A stretch of DNA of 64,000 nucleotides, taken from contig NZ_JACEZU010000011.1 in the NCBI RefSeq assembly GCF_014042355.1, forward strand, positions 174,722 through 238,721. The letters are read 5' to 3'. Position numbers and translations under genes: made by a program. This DNA is from Rugamonas apoptosis. GTDB lineage: Bacteria; Pseudomonadota; Gammaproteobacteria; Burkholderiales; Burkholderiaceae_D. The notes beneath the pieces are model-generated. The model saw only the letters and a program-made list of their open reading frames with translations, ran no database searches and was not told the origin of the DNA. Positions 8,128 through 18,393 of this stretch are shown piece after piece; the stretch's first letter is position 1, and the number at the start of each line of letters is the position of its first letter.

Positions 8128-9460
8128 CCGGACGATTTCCCCGCTGCTATGGGTACCCAGCGGCTACTTCACCATGGCATTGTGCTATGTGATGCTCACC
8201 AGCGTGACGGCGATCATGTTCAAGAACCTGGGCATGGGCAATGGCCAGGCTGCGCAGTACTCAAGCATGCTCATCCTCGCCTACACCATCAAGCCCCTGT
8301 TCGCGCCGTTCGTGGAGATGTACCGCACCAAGAAGTTTTTCGTGCTGTGCGCGCAAGCGGTCATCGGCCTGGGCTTCGCCGGCATCGCCCTGGCCATGGC
8401 GCTGCCCGGTTACATGGTCGTACTGCTGCCCATGTTCGGCCTGCTGTCCTTTATCGGCGCCACCCAGGATATCGCCTGCGATGGCGTCTACGTCACTTCG
8501 CTCGACCAGCGCAGCCAATCGCTGTATTGCGGCATCCAGAGCCTGAGCTGGAATATCGGGCCCATCGTCGCTTCCGGTGGCCTGGTCTACCTGAGCGGCA
8601 AGCTCCATACGCAATGGTTCCATCATGACGCCGGGACGCCGGGCCCGGAATGGATGGACGCCTGGCGCATCGTGTTCTTCATCGTCGCCGCCATCACGAT
8701 CCTGATGGCGCTGTGGCATGCCCGCTTCATGCCCGACGGCGCCCGCGCCGCCAACACGCCGGCCAGCATCCGGGACGCGGGCGGCATCCTGGGCGACGCG
8801 CTGACCACCTTCTTCCAGAAACGCGGCGTGTGGCACATGATCGCATTCGCGTTTCTGTTCCGGCTCAGCATAGGATTTCTGGAAAAGATAGGGCCATTCT
8901 TCATGGTCGACCCGCGTGCCAGCGGCGGACTCGGACTGTCGAACGAATTGCTCGGCATTATCTACGGCACCTATGGCCTGGCCGCCGTCCTGCTCGGCTC
9001 CCTGCTCGGCGGCTTCTTCGTCGCGCGGCGGGGCCTGAAAGCGACACTGTTCCTGCTGTGCTGCGCGGTCAATATTCCGAACGTCACCTTCCTGATCATG
9101 AGCATCTACCAGCCCAGCAATCTGCTGGTGATCAGCCTCGGCGTGGTGGTTGAAAAATTCTTCTTCGGCTTCGGCGCGGTGGGCTTCATGATCTATCTGA
9201 TGCAGCAACTGGCTCCCGGTAAATACGCCACCACCCACTACGCATTCGGCACCGGCCTGATGGGCCTGTGCGGCCTGGTCACCGGCGTGATCAGCGGCCA
9301 CCTGCAGCAGCGGCTCGGCTACGTCAGCTACTTTGTCTTCGTGATGGTCGCGACCATTCCATCGTTCCTGGCATGCTGGTTCGCGCCCTTCTACCAGGAG
9401 GAAGGCGCGGCGCAGCAACCGCCGGAACAGACGCCACTGGCGGCGGCGTCGAATGAATAA
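8114..9460 (+). CDS. MFS transporter, AmpG/PAT-like sugar permease
   Basis: A 448-residue inner-membrane protein with about 12 hydrophobic segments. It begins with a SGYFTMALCYVMLTS helix and carries the loop GATQDIACDGVYVTSL between helices 4 and 5, a pattern seen in AmpG-like PAT-family members of the major facilitator superfamily. It lies between a beta-glucosidase and a GH9 enzyme and overlaps the GH9 gene by 8 bases. It is most likely the inner-membrane importer for the oligosaccharide taken in by the TonB receptor. The substrate is inferred from context. Confidence 0.85.
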   Translation: MRAANRTISPLLWVPSGYFTMALCYVMLTSVTAIMFKNLGMGNGQAAQYSSMLILAYTIKPLFAPFVEMYRTKKFFVLCAQAVIGLGFAGIALAMALPGYMVVLLPMFGLLSFIGATQDIACDGVYVTSLDQRSQSLYCGIQSLSWNIGPIVASGGLVYLSGKLHTQWFHHDAGTPGPEWMDAWRIVFFIVAAITILMALWHARFMPDGARAANTPASIRDAGGILGDALTTFFQKRGVWHMIAFAFLFRLSIGFLEKIGPFFMVDPRASGGLGLSNELLGIIYGTYGLAAVLLGSLLGGFFVARRGLKATLFLLCCAVNIPNVTFLIMSIYQPSNLLVISLGVVVEKFFFGFGAVGFMIYLMQQLAPGKYATTHYAFGTGLMGLCGLVTGVISGHLQQRLGYVSYFVFVMVATIPSFLACWFAPFYQEEGAAQQPPEQTPLAAASNE

Positions 9461-11243
9461 AGCGCCCTTGCGGAAACCTGGCCTGCGCTCGACCGCCGCT
9501 GCGCTCCTGTTGTCGGCGCTGGCCGCCACCGCTGGCGCGTGTACCGCGCCCATAGCCACAACCACAGCCAGCATCAAGCTCAATCAACTCGGCTTCCTGC
9601 CGGCCTCGGACAAAGTGGCCGTGGTACCGGCGAGCCCGGCAATGGTTTTTTCGGTGGTGAACGCCACGAACGGCACCGTGGTCTGGCACGGCGTGCTGGG
9701 CACCCCTGCACACTGGGCACCGTCCGGCGAAATGGTCAGCCTGGCTGATTTCTCAGGCCTGACCGCGCCGGGCGACTACCAGATCAAGGTCGATGGCCTG
9801 GCCGCTTCCACGCGCTTTACCATCGGCACGGATGTTTACCGCGCGGTCAGCGCGGCCGCGCTCAAGGGCTTCTACTTCAACCGTGCCGGCACTGCCCTGC
9901 TGGCACAGCACGCCGGCGCGTACGCGCGCGCGGCCGGCCATCCGGATACGCAGGTACTGGTGCACCGGTCGGCAGCCTCCGCCGCGCGGCCCGAAGGCAC
10001 TGTCATCGCCAGCCCCAAAGGCTGGTATGACGCGGGCGACTACAACAAATACATGGTCAACTCCGGCATCGCCACCTATACGCTGCTGGCCGCCTATGAG
10101 CATTTCCCAGCGTACTTCCAGGCGCAGCAAGTGAACATCCCCGAATCGGGCAACGGCATTCCGGACATATTGAACGAAGCCCTGTGGAATCTGGAGTGGA
10201 TGCTGTCGATGCAAGACCCGAACGATGGCGGCGTTTATCACAAGCTGACCAACAAGACCTTCGATCCCATGGTGATGCCGGACCAGGCCACCAGCGCGCG
10301 CTACGTGGTCCAAAAGACGACGGCGGCGACGCTCGACTTTGCCGCCGTGATGGCCAGCGCCAGCCGCGTCCTGCGTCCGTACCAGGACAAGCTGCCGGGC
10401 TTGTCGGCGCGAATGCTCGCGGCCGCCAAGATGGCATGGGCCTGGGCACAGGCCCATCCGGACGAGGTTTACCGCCAGCCGGCCGATATCGTCACCGGTG
10501 AATACGGCGATGCCACACTGGACGACGAGTTCATGTGGGCGGCGGCGGAACTCTATATCAGCACGGCCGACGACAGCTTCTACCTTGCCATGAAGCCGGG
10601 CGGGGTATCCGCCACAGTGCCGGCATGGGACGACGTGGGCAGCCTCGCCTGGATCTCACTGGCGCATCACCGCTACCATCTGAGCCCCATCGCCGACCGG
10701 GCGCTCATCGCGAATCGCATCATGACGCTAGGCGACGCATTGCTGGCGGCCCGGAAGAACTCGGCCTACGCGGTCGCGATGCGGCAAGCCGATTTTGTCT
10801 GGGGCAGCAACGCCGTGGCGCTCAATCAAGCCATCATGCTGCTGCAGGCCTATCGCCTCGGTGGCCAGCGCGCCTACCTGGACGCGGCGCAGTCGGCGTT
10901 CGACTACGTGCTCGGTCGCAATGCGACTGGGTACTCCTTCGTCACCGGTTACGGCAGTCCATCGCCACAGCACCCGCACCACCGGCCCTCGCAAGCGGAC
11001 CACGTTACCGCGCCGGTGCCGGGCTTCCTGGTCGGCGGCCCGCAACCGGGGCAACAGGACAAGCAGGAATGTGCGCAGGCCTACCCATCGAACCTGGCTG
11101 CGCGGTCCTATCTGGACCAGGTCTGTAGTTACGCAAGCAATGAAATTGCGATCAACTGGAATGCGCCACTGGTCTACGTTGCGGCAGCGCTGGCGTCTTG
11201 GCCGCAAGTGAGCGCTGATCCCGGCGGGTCGTTGGCGCGCTGA
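9453..11243 (+). CDS. GH9 glycoside hydrolase with N-terminal Ig-like domain
   Basis: A 596-residue enzyme. Residues 1-29 are a signal peptide; Cys30 follows TAGA, a weak lipobox, so it could be a lipoprotein or simply periplasmic. Residues about 35-130 match the CelD-type Ig-like domain that precedes many GH9 catalytic domains (IKLNQLGFLP, FTIGTDVY). The catalytic domain has DAGDYNKY with the paired Asp193 and Asp196, and the general acid Glu564 in SNEIAINWNAP. It would cleave beta-1,4-glucan or oligomers, feeding the GH1 enzyme. The start overlaps the permease stop by 8 bases, showing one operon. Confidence 0.93.
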   Translation: MNKAPLRKPGLRSTAAALLLSALAATAGACTAPIATTTASIKLNQLGFLPASDKVAVVPASPAMVFSVVNATNGTVVWHGVLGTPAHWAPSGEMVSLADFSGLTAPGDYQIKVDGLAASTRFTIGTDVYRAVSAAALKGFYFNRAGTALLAQHAGAYARAAGHPDTQVLVHRSAASAARPEGTVIASPKGWYDAGDYNKYMVNSGIATYTLLAAYEHFPAYFQAQQVNIPESGNGIPDILNEALWNLEWMLSMQDPNDGGVYHKLTNKTFDPMVMPDQATSARYVVQKTTAATLDFAAVMASASRVLRPYQDKLPGLSARMLAAAKMAWAWAQAHPDEVYRQPADIVTGEYGDATLDDEFMWAAAELYISTADDSFYLAMKPGGVSATVPAWDDVGSLAWISLAHHRYHLSPIADRALIANRIMTLGDALLAARKNSAYAVAMRQADFVWGSNAVALNQAIMLLQAYRLGGQRAYLDAAQSAFDYVLGRNATGYSFVTGYGSPSPQHPHHRPSQADHVTAPVPGFLVGGPQPGQQDKQECAQAYPSNLAARSYLDQVCSYASNEIAINWNAPLVYVAAALASWPQVSADPGGSLAR

Positions 11244-11362
11244 AATGATCCGCACCGTTTGACGCAGCCCACCCTGCGCGCGTGGGCGCTGGAGCGGCAG
11301 GCCACGGTCACATTGACGCGGCCGTGTCGCCCGGCGTGTGATGGCGCGCGCCACCGACGGCG

Positions 11363-11578
11363 TCACCTCCCCGCTTCCTCGTCCTCCGTCCGCTCGTAGC
11401 GCATCCACCAGGGCAGCCTGCGTTTGCGGCGCTTGACCGTGGTGGACTGTTCCTGTCCGGCCTTGAGCGCCGGCGGCGGCGCAACCGGCAAGGGAAAACC
11501 GACAAACACCATCACCAGCAAGACGGGCAGCAACAGGTAGAACAGGGGGCGTTTCCAGTTCAGTTTGTCTTTTGTCAT
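11363..11578 (-). CDS. Small single-pass membrane protein, hypothetical
   Basis: A 71-residue protein starting MTKDKLNWKRPLFYLLLP. One hydrophobic segment (about residues 11-31) is followed by a Pro-rich linker and a very basic tail (KRRKRRLPWW). The frame is open further upstream, but the hydrophobic N-terminus argues for the ATG at 11578. The ribosome binding site is poor. No family recognised. Confidence 0.5.
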   Translation of the reverse strand: MTKDKLNWKRPLFYLLLPVLLVMVFVGFPLPVAPPPALKAGQEQSTTVKRRKRRLPWWMRYERTEDEEAGR

Positions 11579-11831
11579 GTTCCGCACGTGGGGATGGCTA
11601 TGGGCCGATGCAAGGCGTGCGGCAAAAATACCACATGGGCGGACCGATTCCGCCCGCCATCGCGCCGATGTGCCACCAGGCCGCGTGATATCCTGTTCAA
11701 AATTCCACCAACCGACGCAATCCAATTTGATTATTCTCAATACTTGATTTGGCTGCTTGCCGTGCGGCGCCTTCAACGCCACCATGGTTGCGCAGACGGG
11801 TCGAGTTTCTTCGGCCGCAACGGGATGTCAC

Positions 11832-13136
11832 ATGAAAGCAGACTTGATTCCTCCGCAGGAGATTCCTGGCGAGAGCCCGCACTACATTCTCGCCGTGACG
11901 GAGATGGGCGACACGCGGGAAGTTCTGGCCAGTGCCGACATCTATGCCAGCAACGGCATGAAACTGCTGGCCAAGGGCGCCAGGGTCGACAGCCTGCAAT
12001 ACGCCCGCCTCACCCGCCATCGCCTGTCCGCGCCGCTCGACAACATGCTGACGACGGATCGTCCCGTCGACGGCAATTTCCTCGCGCTCGAAGTGGACCG
12101 CATCATCGCGCAGGATGCCATCTACCGCCGCATCGTCACCCGGGCCGGCGACCCGCGCATGCTCAAGCACAGCCTGGTCAGCCTCACGCTGCCGCCGCCG
12201 GTGCAATTGCGCCTGACCGTGATGAGCGAGCAGCGCAAGGAAATCTATCAACACTGCTTGCGCGTGGCCATCATCGCCTTTGCCGTGGCGCAGCGGCTGC
12301 GCCTGCCCGAGGAGGACTACGGCACCATCCTGCTCGCCGCCCTGTGCCACGACATGGGCGAAATGCATACCGATCCGGACATCCTGGACCTGACCCACAG
12401 CATCACGACCGAAGAGCGCCGCTTCGTCCATGTGCACCCCATCACCGGTTATGTACTGCTGCATGAAATGCCCGATTTTCCCGCCGCGGCGGCGCAAGCC
12501 ATCCTGCAGCACCACGAGCGCATGGACGGTAGCGGCTATCCGCATGCCTTGTCCGGCAATAACATCGGCACGCTGGGCAAGTTGCTGGGCGTGGCGGACG
12601 TGACGGAGGCGGCCATCAAGCGTTTGGCCCTGCCCCGCGTCGAAATGCTATTCAGGATCAACCGCGCCCGTTTCGCGCCGGCCATGCTCGATGCGCTGCG
12701 CGACCTGTTGCATGTGACGGCAAGTGATGAGCACGGCTTGCCCAGCGAGGAGGACACGGCCGCGCAGCTGAACCATCTTGGCGAGCTGCTGCAAGCATGG
12801 TTCAGCCTGCGCGCCATGCTGGTGGGACAGAAAGCTCCCGCACCCGGCGACAAGGCACCGCTGGGTTTCCTGTTCGAGCGCATGGCACAGATACGCTCGG
12901 TCGTGCTGCAAGCCGGCATGGACCCGGACAACATGAGCAGCATGCTGGCGATGACGCAGGATGCGCCGGAATTGCGGGTGGAACTGCACGCCATGCTGGA
13001 CGAGATGGACTGGCTATTGCGTGACCTGGCCAACGAAATCGACCGCCGCTCGCCCGAACTCACAGGACTGTCGCAGGGGGCGCTCAAGGATTTGCAATTG
13101 CAACTGCGGCATCCGGAGACTGCGGCGGCGCATTGA
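11832..13136 (+). CDS. HD-GYP domain protein (cyclic-di-GMP phosphodiesterase-like)
   Basis: A 434-residue cytoplasmic protein. The N-terminal part (about residues 1-130) is unassigned. The HD-GYP domain follows, with the metal-binding HD pair His173-Asp174 in CHDMGE and the HHERMDGSGYP motif at 227-237. Both hallmark motifs are intact, so cyclic-di-GMP hydrolysis is expected. The usual Lys in HDxGK is Glu here (Glu177). The last 150 residues are helical and unassigned. The ATG at 11832 is chosen; an alternative ATG at 11784 adds 16 residues. Neither start has a strong Shine-Dalgarno site. Confidence 0.85.
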   Translation: MKADLIPPQEIPGESPHYILAVTEMGDTREVLASADIYASNGMKLLAKGARVDSLQYARLTRHRLSAPLDNMLTTDRPVDGNFLALEVDRIIAQDAIYRRIVTRAGDPRMLKHSLVSLTLPPPVQLRLTVMSEQRKEIYQHCLRVAIIAFAVAQRLRLPEEDYGTILLAALCHDMGEMHTDPDILDLTHSITTEERRFVHVHPITGYVLLHEMPDFPAAAAQAILQHHERMDGSGYPHALSGNNIGTLGKLLGVADVTEAAIKRLALPRVEMLFRINRARFAPAMLDALRDLLHVTASDEHGLPSEEDTAAQLNHLGELLQAWFSLRAMLVGQKAPAPGDKAPLGFLFERMAQIRSVVLQAGMDPDNMSSMLAMTQDAPELRVELHAMLDEMDWLLRDLANEIDRRSPELTGLSQGALKDLQLQLRHPETAAAH

Positions 13137-13227
13137 CGCCGGACAGTTCTTCGCAGTCACCAATGGCTGAACCCGCCAGCCACCGCCGATAAAGATTGCT
13201 ATATCAAGCACGCTTGCTCAATTGCGC

Positions 13228-13256
13228 TTGACGATTTAAGCATGCGTGCTTAATCC
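13228..13256 (+). promoter_or_regulatory. hicA promoter with overlapping operator palindrome
   Basis: TTGACG (13228-13233) and TAATCC (13251-13256) are spaced by 17 bases and look like a sigma70 promoter. A dyad TTAAGCA-tgcg-TGCTTAA (13236-13253) fills the spacer and touches the -10, where a HicB-type autorepressor would bind. A second small dyad CAAGC-ac-GCTTG lies at 13205-13216. Confidence 0.55.
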
Positions 13257-13286
13257 AACTCTGTCGCAACGGCGAACGGAGCTACC

Positions 13287-13448
13287 GTGAAGCAAAGCGA
13301 AATTGTGAAGTCGCTCGGCGTGCAAGGCGCGACTTTTGAGGAGAGAACGAATCACCTCAGCGTCTACTGCAATGGTGAAATGAGTCACTTGCCACGCCCT
13401 CCGGCAAAAGAACTGAAGAAGGGGTTGGTTGAAGGCGTCAAGAAGTAG
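13287..13448 (+). CDS. hicA: HicA-family mRNA interferase toxin, C-terminally shortened
   Basis: A 53-residue protein starting at GTG 13287 with GGAG 5 bases upstream. The sequence KQSEIVKSLGVQGATF, TNHLSVYCNG and LPRPPAKELKKGLVEG matches the HicA double-stranded-RNA-binding fold, including the catalytic His in TNH. The frame stops at TAG (13446), where family members usually have a Gln codon. The next codons, Leu-Lys-Leu-Lys-stop (to 13463), are the expected C-terminus. So this looks like a CAG-to-TAG nonsense change removing about five residues. Whether the toxin still works is unknown. Confidence 0.75.
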   Translation: MKQSEIVKSLGVQGATFEERTNHLSVYCNGEMSHLPRPPAKELKKGLVEGVKK

Positions 13449-13464
13449 CTCAAGTTGAAGTGAG

Positions 13465-13704
13465 GCGGTTCCGTACGGGCGCTCGGCGCGTTTAGTTTCG
13501 CTCCCCATCAACATCTCGGCCAAAGTATTGTTGCTGAACGAAATGCTTGCCCAAGGTGTCGGCCCATCAGAGCTGGCACGTCGGATGGGCACGATTCCGC
13601 AGAACGTGAACCGCCTCATTGATGTGCGCCATACGTCAAAGCTTGATAGCATCGAGCAGGCAGTCGCAGCGCTGGGAAAGCATCTTGAGCTGCGCCTCGC
13701 GTGA
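13465..13704 (+). pseudogene. hicB: hicB antitoxin remnant (C-terminal DNA-binding part only)
   Basis: The frame reads AVPYGRSARLVSLPINISAK, then VLLLNEMLAQGVGPSELARR and ends LGKHLELRLA. This is the linker and helix-turn-helix half of the long HicB type. The N-terminal HicB domain, which would contact the toxin, is missing: the fragment begins almost directly after the hicA stop. No good start codon or ribosome binding site exists; the first in-frame ATG is at 13540. This fits an internal deletion fusing the end of hicA to the middle of hicB. Confidence 0.7.
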
Positions 13705-13812
13705 ATAGGTGACCGAACCCAACGGGCGACGCGCAATTTTGTCATTGCGATCGGCAGCAAAGGGAAATATCGAATTTATCAAGTAATTTGTGAGAGGGCA
13801 AAGCGCCGCAGC

Positions 13813-13933
13813 AGTCAACAGGGTCAGTCCCGGCAATAGTCAACAGGGTCAGTCCCGGCAATCGGCCAAATTTGTCAGAGCAGTCAACGGGGTCAGCGGG
13901 GTCAGTCCCGGCAATCGGCCAAATTTGCCAGAG
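13813..13933. repeat. Short direct repeats (GGGTCAGTCCCGGCAAT family)
   Basis: Two identical 25-base units sit head to tail at 13813-13837 and 13838-13862; each contains GGGTCAGTCCCGGCAAT. A longer variant follows at 13882-13915. The sequence CGGCCAAATTTGYCAGAG is repeated at 13863-13880 and 13916-13933. There are no uniform spacers, so this is not a CRISPR array. It resembles decayed mobile-element edge sequence next to a tRNA gene. Confidence 0.7.
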
Positions 13934-13981
13934 AGAATGATGCTTTTAGGAATTTTGCGCTGCGCGCGGCGCCTCCGGCGC

Positions 13982-14079
13982 GCCACCGCGTTGCGGTGGC
14001 AAAATGGCGATTCGGAGCGGCTCGCCCCTGCAGGGGCGATGCCTTCGAATCCCCCACGCAGGGCGCGCAGGCGCCCTGC
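13982..14079. repeat. Cluster of three GC-rich hairpins
   Basis: GCCACCGC-gtt-GCGGTGGC (13982-14000), the palindrome CGCCCCTGCAGGGGCG (14023-14038) and GCAGGGCGC-gcag-GCGCCCTGC (14058-14079) follow each other downstream of tRNA-Ser. There is no coding frame here. These may be REP-like elements. Confidence 0.6.
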
Positions 14080-14103
14080 TTCTCTCCGCCATGAAACAAA
14101 TGC

Positions 14104-14128
14104 AAAAAGGCCACCCGAGGGTGGCCTT
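14104..14128 (-). terminator. Intrinsic terminator of tRNA-Ser
   Basis: On the minus strand AAGGCCACCC-tcg-GGGTGGCCTT runs into a T-tract, 18 bases beyond the tRNA 3' end. Confidence 0.8.
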
Positions 14129-14145
14129 CTTTACATTTGTATTCC

Positions 14146-14236
14146 TGGCGGAGAGAGGGGGATTCGAACCCCCGATAGGCTATGAACCTATACACGCTTT
14201 CCAGGCGTGCGACTTCAACCACTCATCCATCTCTCC
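14146..14236 (-). tRNA. tRNA-Ser (anticodon GGA)
   Basis: A 91-base tRNA on the minus strand with an encoded CCA. The acceptor GGAGAGA pairs with TCTCTCC. The anticodon loop is CTGGAAA, giving GGA (Ser). A long variable arm and the T-loop GGTTCGAATCC are present. Confidence 0.95.
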
Positions 14237-14363
14237 TGCTTCTCCCCATTCAGGGAGCGGCAGATTATAGCAAGGTTTTTGGAAACCACCAACATTATTT
14301 GCCGGCAACCCCTCCATCCGACGGACAACCAACATCACCCGGCTGCCCGCCTTCTTCCAACGT

Positions 14364-16370
<2,007 letters not shown>

Positions 16371-16788
16371 GCTGATCTCCAGTGTAGTAATCGTTTGATA
16401 ACAACATTAAACTTGATCGCTTACTGAGTCCTTACAGACATTCGGCGGCAGTGGATTTGACGTCAGTACCCGTTGCAATCACGCCTGTTGTGCCATTTTA
16501 CCAATCTTTTAATTCGGGCATTCCTGACGCATCAAGGCGCCGCGCGGATGCGATTGCCGATCAGCACGTGTAGAATGTCGGCAGTTCTCATCTGCCTGCC
16601 TGCTAGCATACCGGAGTCCTGCCCTGATGACTTGTCCGCTTTCCCCACAGCCCGCGCCGCGCTTGTGGCCGCTGTGCGCCACGCGGCCGTCGTGGGCGCC
16701 GCAACTGCCGCCATTGCCGCCGCCGGGCCGCTGCCCCGATTTCCGCATCACTCATCGTTCCTTTCGAATTTAACCACGCGAGATCACC
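16371..16788. other. Divergent acs/fumarase intergenic region
   Basis: About 418 bases between two divergent central-metabolism genes. It must hold both promoters. Open frames here lack ribosome binding sites and recognisable families. I see no clear riboswitch or terminator. Confidence 0.5.
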
Positions 16789-18330
16789 ATGACCATCATC
16801 AAGCAAGAAGACCTGATCGACTCCGTCGCCGCCGCGCTGCAGTACATCAGCTACTACCATCCAGCCGATTACATCCAGCACCTGGCGCGCGCCTACGAGG
16901 CCGAACAGAGCCCGGCCGCCAAGGACGCCATCGCACAGATCCTGACCAACTCGCGCATGTGCGCCGAAGGCAAGCGTCCGATCTGCCAGGATACCGGTAT
17001 CGTCAACGTGTTCCTGAAGATCGGCATGGGTGTGCGCTTCGAGGGCTTCTCGGGCACCGTGACCGACGCCGTCAACGAAGGCGTGCGCCGGGCCTACAAC
17101 TTCGATGACAACAAGCTGCGCGCTTCCATCGTGGCCGATCCGCTGTTCGACCGCAAGAACACCAAGGACAACACGCCAGCCGTGGTGCACATGGAACTGG
17201 TGGAAGGCAACACGGTCGACGTGAAAGTGGCGGCCAAGGGCGGCGGCTCGGAAAACAAGTCGAAGATGATCATGATGAATCCATCCGATTCGCTGCTGGA
17301 CTGGGTGCTGAAAACCGTGCCGACCATGGGCGCCGGCTGGTGCCCTCCCGGCATGCTGGGCATCGGCGTCGGCGGCACCGCCGAGAAGGCCATGATGATG
17401 GCCAAGGAAGTGCTGATGGACGACATCGACATGTACGAACTCAAGCAGCGCGGCCCGCAGAACAAGCTGGAAGAACTGCGTATCGAGCTGTGCGACAAGA
17501 TCAACGCGCTGGGCATCGGCGCCCAGGGCCTGGGCGGCCTGACCACGGTGCTGGACGTGAAGATCATGATGCACCCAACCCACGCGGCGTCCAAGCCGGT
17601 GGCCATGATCCCCAACTGCGCAGCCACCCGCCACGCCCACTTCGTGCTCGACGGTTCCGGCCCGTCCTACATCACGCCGCCGGCGCTGTCGACCTGGCCT
17701 GAAGTGCACTGGACCCCGGACACGGAAAAATCCAAGCGCGTCGATCTGGACACGCTGACCAAGGAAGAAGTGGCATCGTGGAAGCCGGGCCAGACCCTGC
17801 TGCTGAACGGCAAAATGCTGACCGGCCGCGATGCCGCGCACAAGCGCATCCAGGACATGCTGGCCAAGGGCGAACCGCTGCCGGTGGACTTCAAGAACCG
17901 CGTGATCTACTACGTCGGTCCGGTCGATCCAGTGCGCGACGAAGCCGTTGGTCCAGCCGGCCCAACCACGGCCACCCGCATGGACAAGTTCACCGACATG
18001 ATGCTGGAGAAAACCGGCCTGATCGCCATGATCGGCAAGGCCGAGCGCGGCCCGGCCGCCATCGAGTCGATCCAGAAGCACAAGTCGGCTTACCTGATGG
18101 CCGTGGGCGGCGCCGCTTACCTGGTGTCCAAAGCCATCAAGAGCGCCAAGGTGCTGGGCTTTGCAGACATGGGCATGGAAGCGATCTACGAGTTCGAGGT
18201 GGTCGACATGCCCGTCACCGTGGCCGTCGACTCGGCCGGCACTTCGGTCCACAACACTGGTCCAAAGGAATGGCAAGCCAAGATTGAGCAGCTGAGCACC
18301 GTGGGCAAGATCCCCGTCACCGTCGCTTAA
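16789..18330 (+). CDS. fumA: Fumarate hydratase, class I (iron-sulfur)
   Basis: A 513-residue single-chain class I fumarase, catalysing reversible hydration of fumarate to malate in the TCA cycle. The three Cys that should bind the 4Fe-4S cluster are Cys66 (RPICQDTG), Cys185 (GAGWCPPGM) and Cys277 (PNCAATRH). Their spacing closely matches that of Escherichia coli FumA. Both the alpha and beta regions are fused, as usual for the FumA/B form. The murI start codon lies 63 bases downstream, after a GC-rich inverted repeat (18343-18372). Confidence 0.95.
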   Translation: MTIIKQEDLIDSVAAALQYISYYHPADYIQHLARAYEAEQSPAAKDAIAQILTNSRMCAEGKRPICQDTGIVNVFLKIGMGVRFEGFSGTVTDAVNEGVRRAYNFDDNKLRASIVADPLFDRKNTKDNTPAVVHMELVEGNTVDVKVAAKGGGSENKSKMIMMNPSDSLLDWVLKTVPTMGAGWCPPGMLGIGVGGTAEKAMMMAKEVLMDDIDMYELKQRGPQNKLEELRIELCDKINALGIGAQGLGGLTTVLDVKIMMHPTHAASKPVAMIPNCAATRHAHFVLDGSGPSYITPPALSTWPEVHWTPDTEKSKRVDLDTLTKEEVASWKPGQTLLLNGKMLTGRDAAHKRIQDMLAKGEPLPVDFKNRVIYYVGPVDPVRDEAVGPAGPTTATRMDKFTDMMLEKTGLIAMIGKAERGPAAIESIQKHKSAYLMAVGGAAYLVSKAIKSAKVLGFADMGMEAIYEFEVVDMPVTVAVDSAGTSVHNTGPKEWQAKIEQLSTVGKIPVTVA

Positions 18331-18342
18331 GCCGTACCCTTG

Positions 18343-18372
18343 CCGCCCCGCTGTCGTCAGGCCGCGGGGCGG
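18343..18372 (+). terminator. GC-rich hairpin after fumarase (weak terminator)
   Basis: CCGCCCCGC and GCGGGGCGG form a 9-bp stem with a 12-base loop just after the fumarase stop. Only TTG follows, so termination may be partial and murI could be co-transcribed. Confidence 0.4.
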
Positions 18373-18393
18373 TTGCCGTTTACCGAGACCACC

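Noticed and set aside
13236..13760. 174-residue minus-strand frame
   Set aside because: Antisense shadow of the hicA/hicB remnant, which has clear family similarity on the plus strand.
13813..13933. Possible CRISPR array
   Set aside because: Units are adjacent without uniform spacers, there are only three, and no cas gene is in the window.
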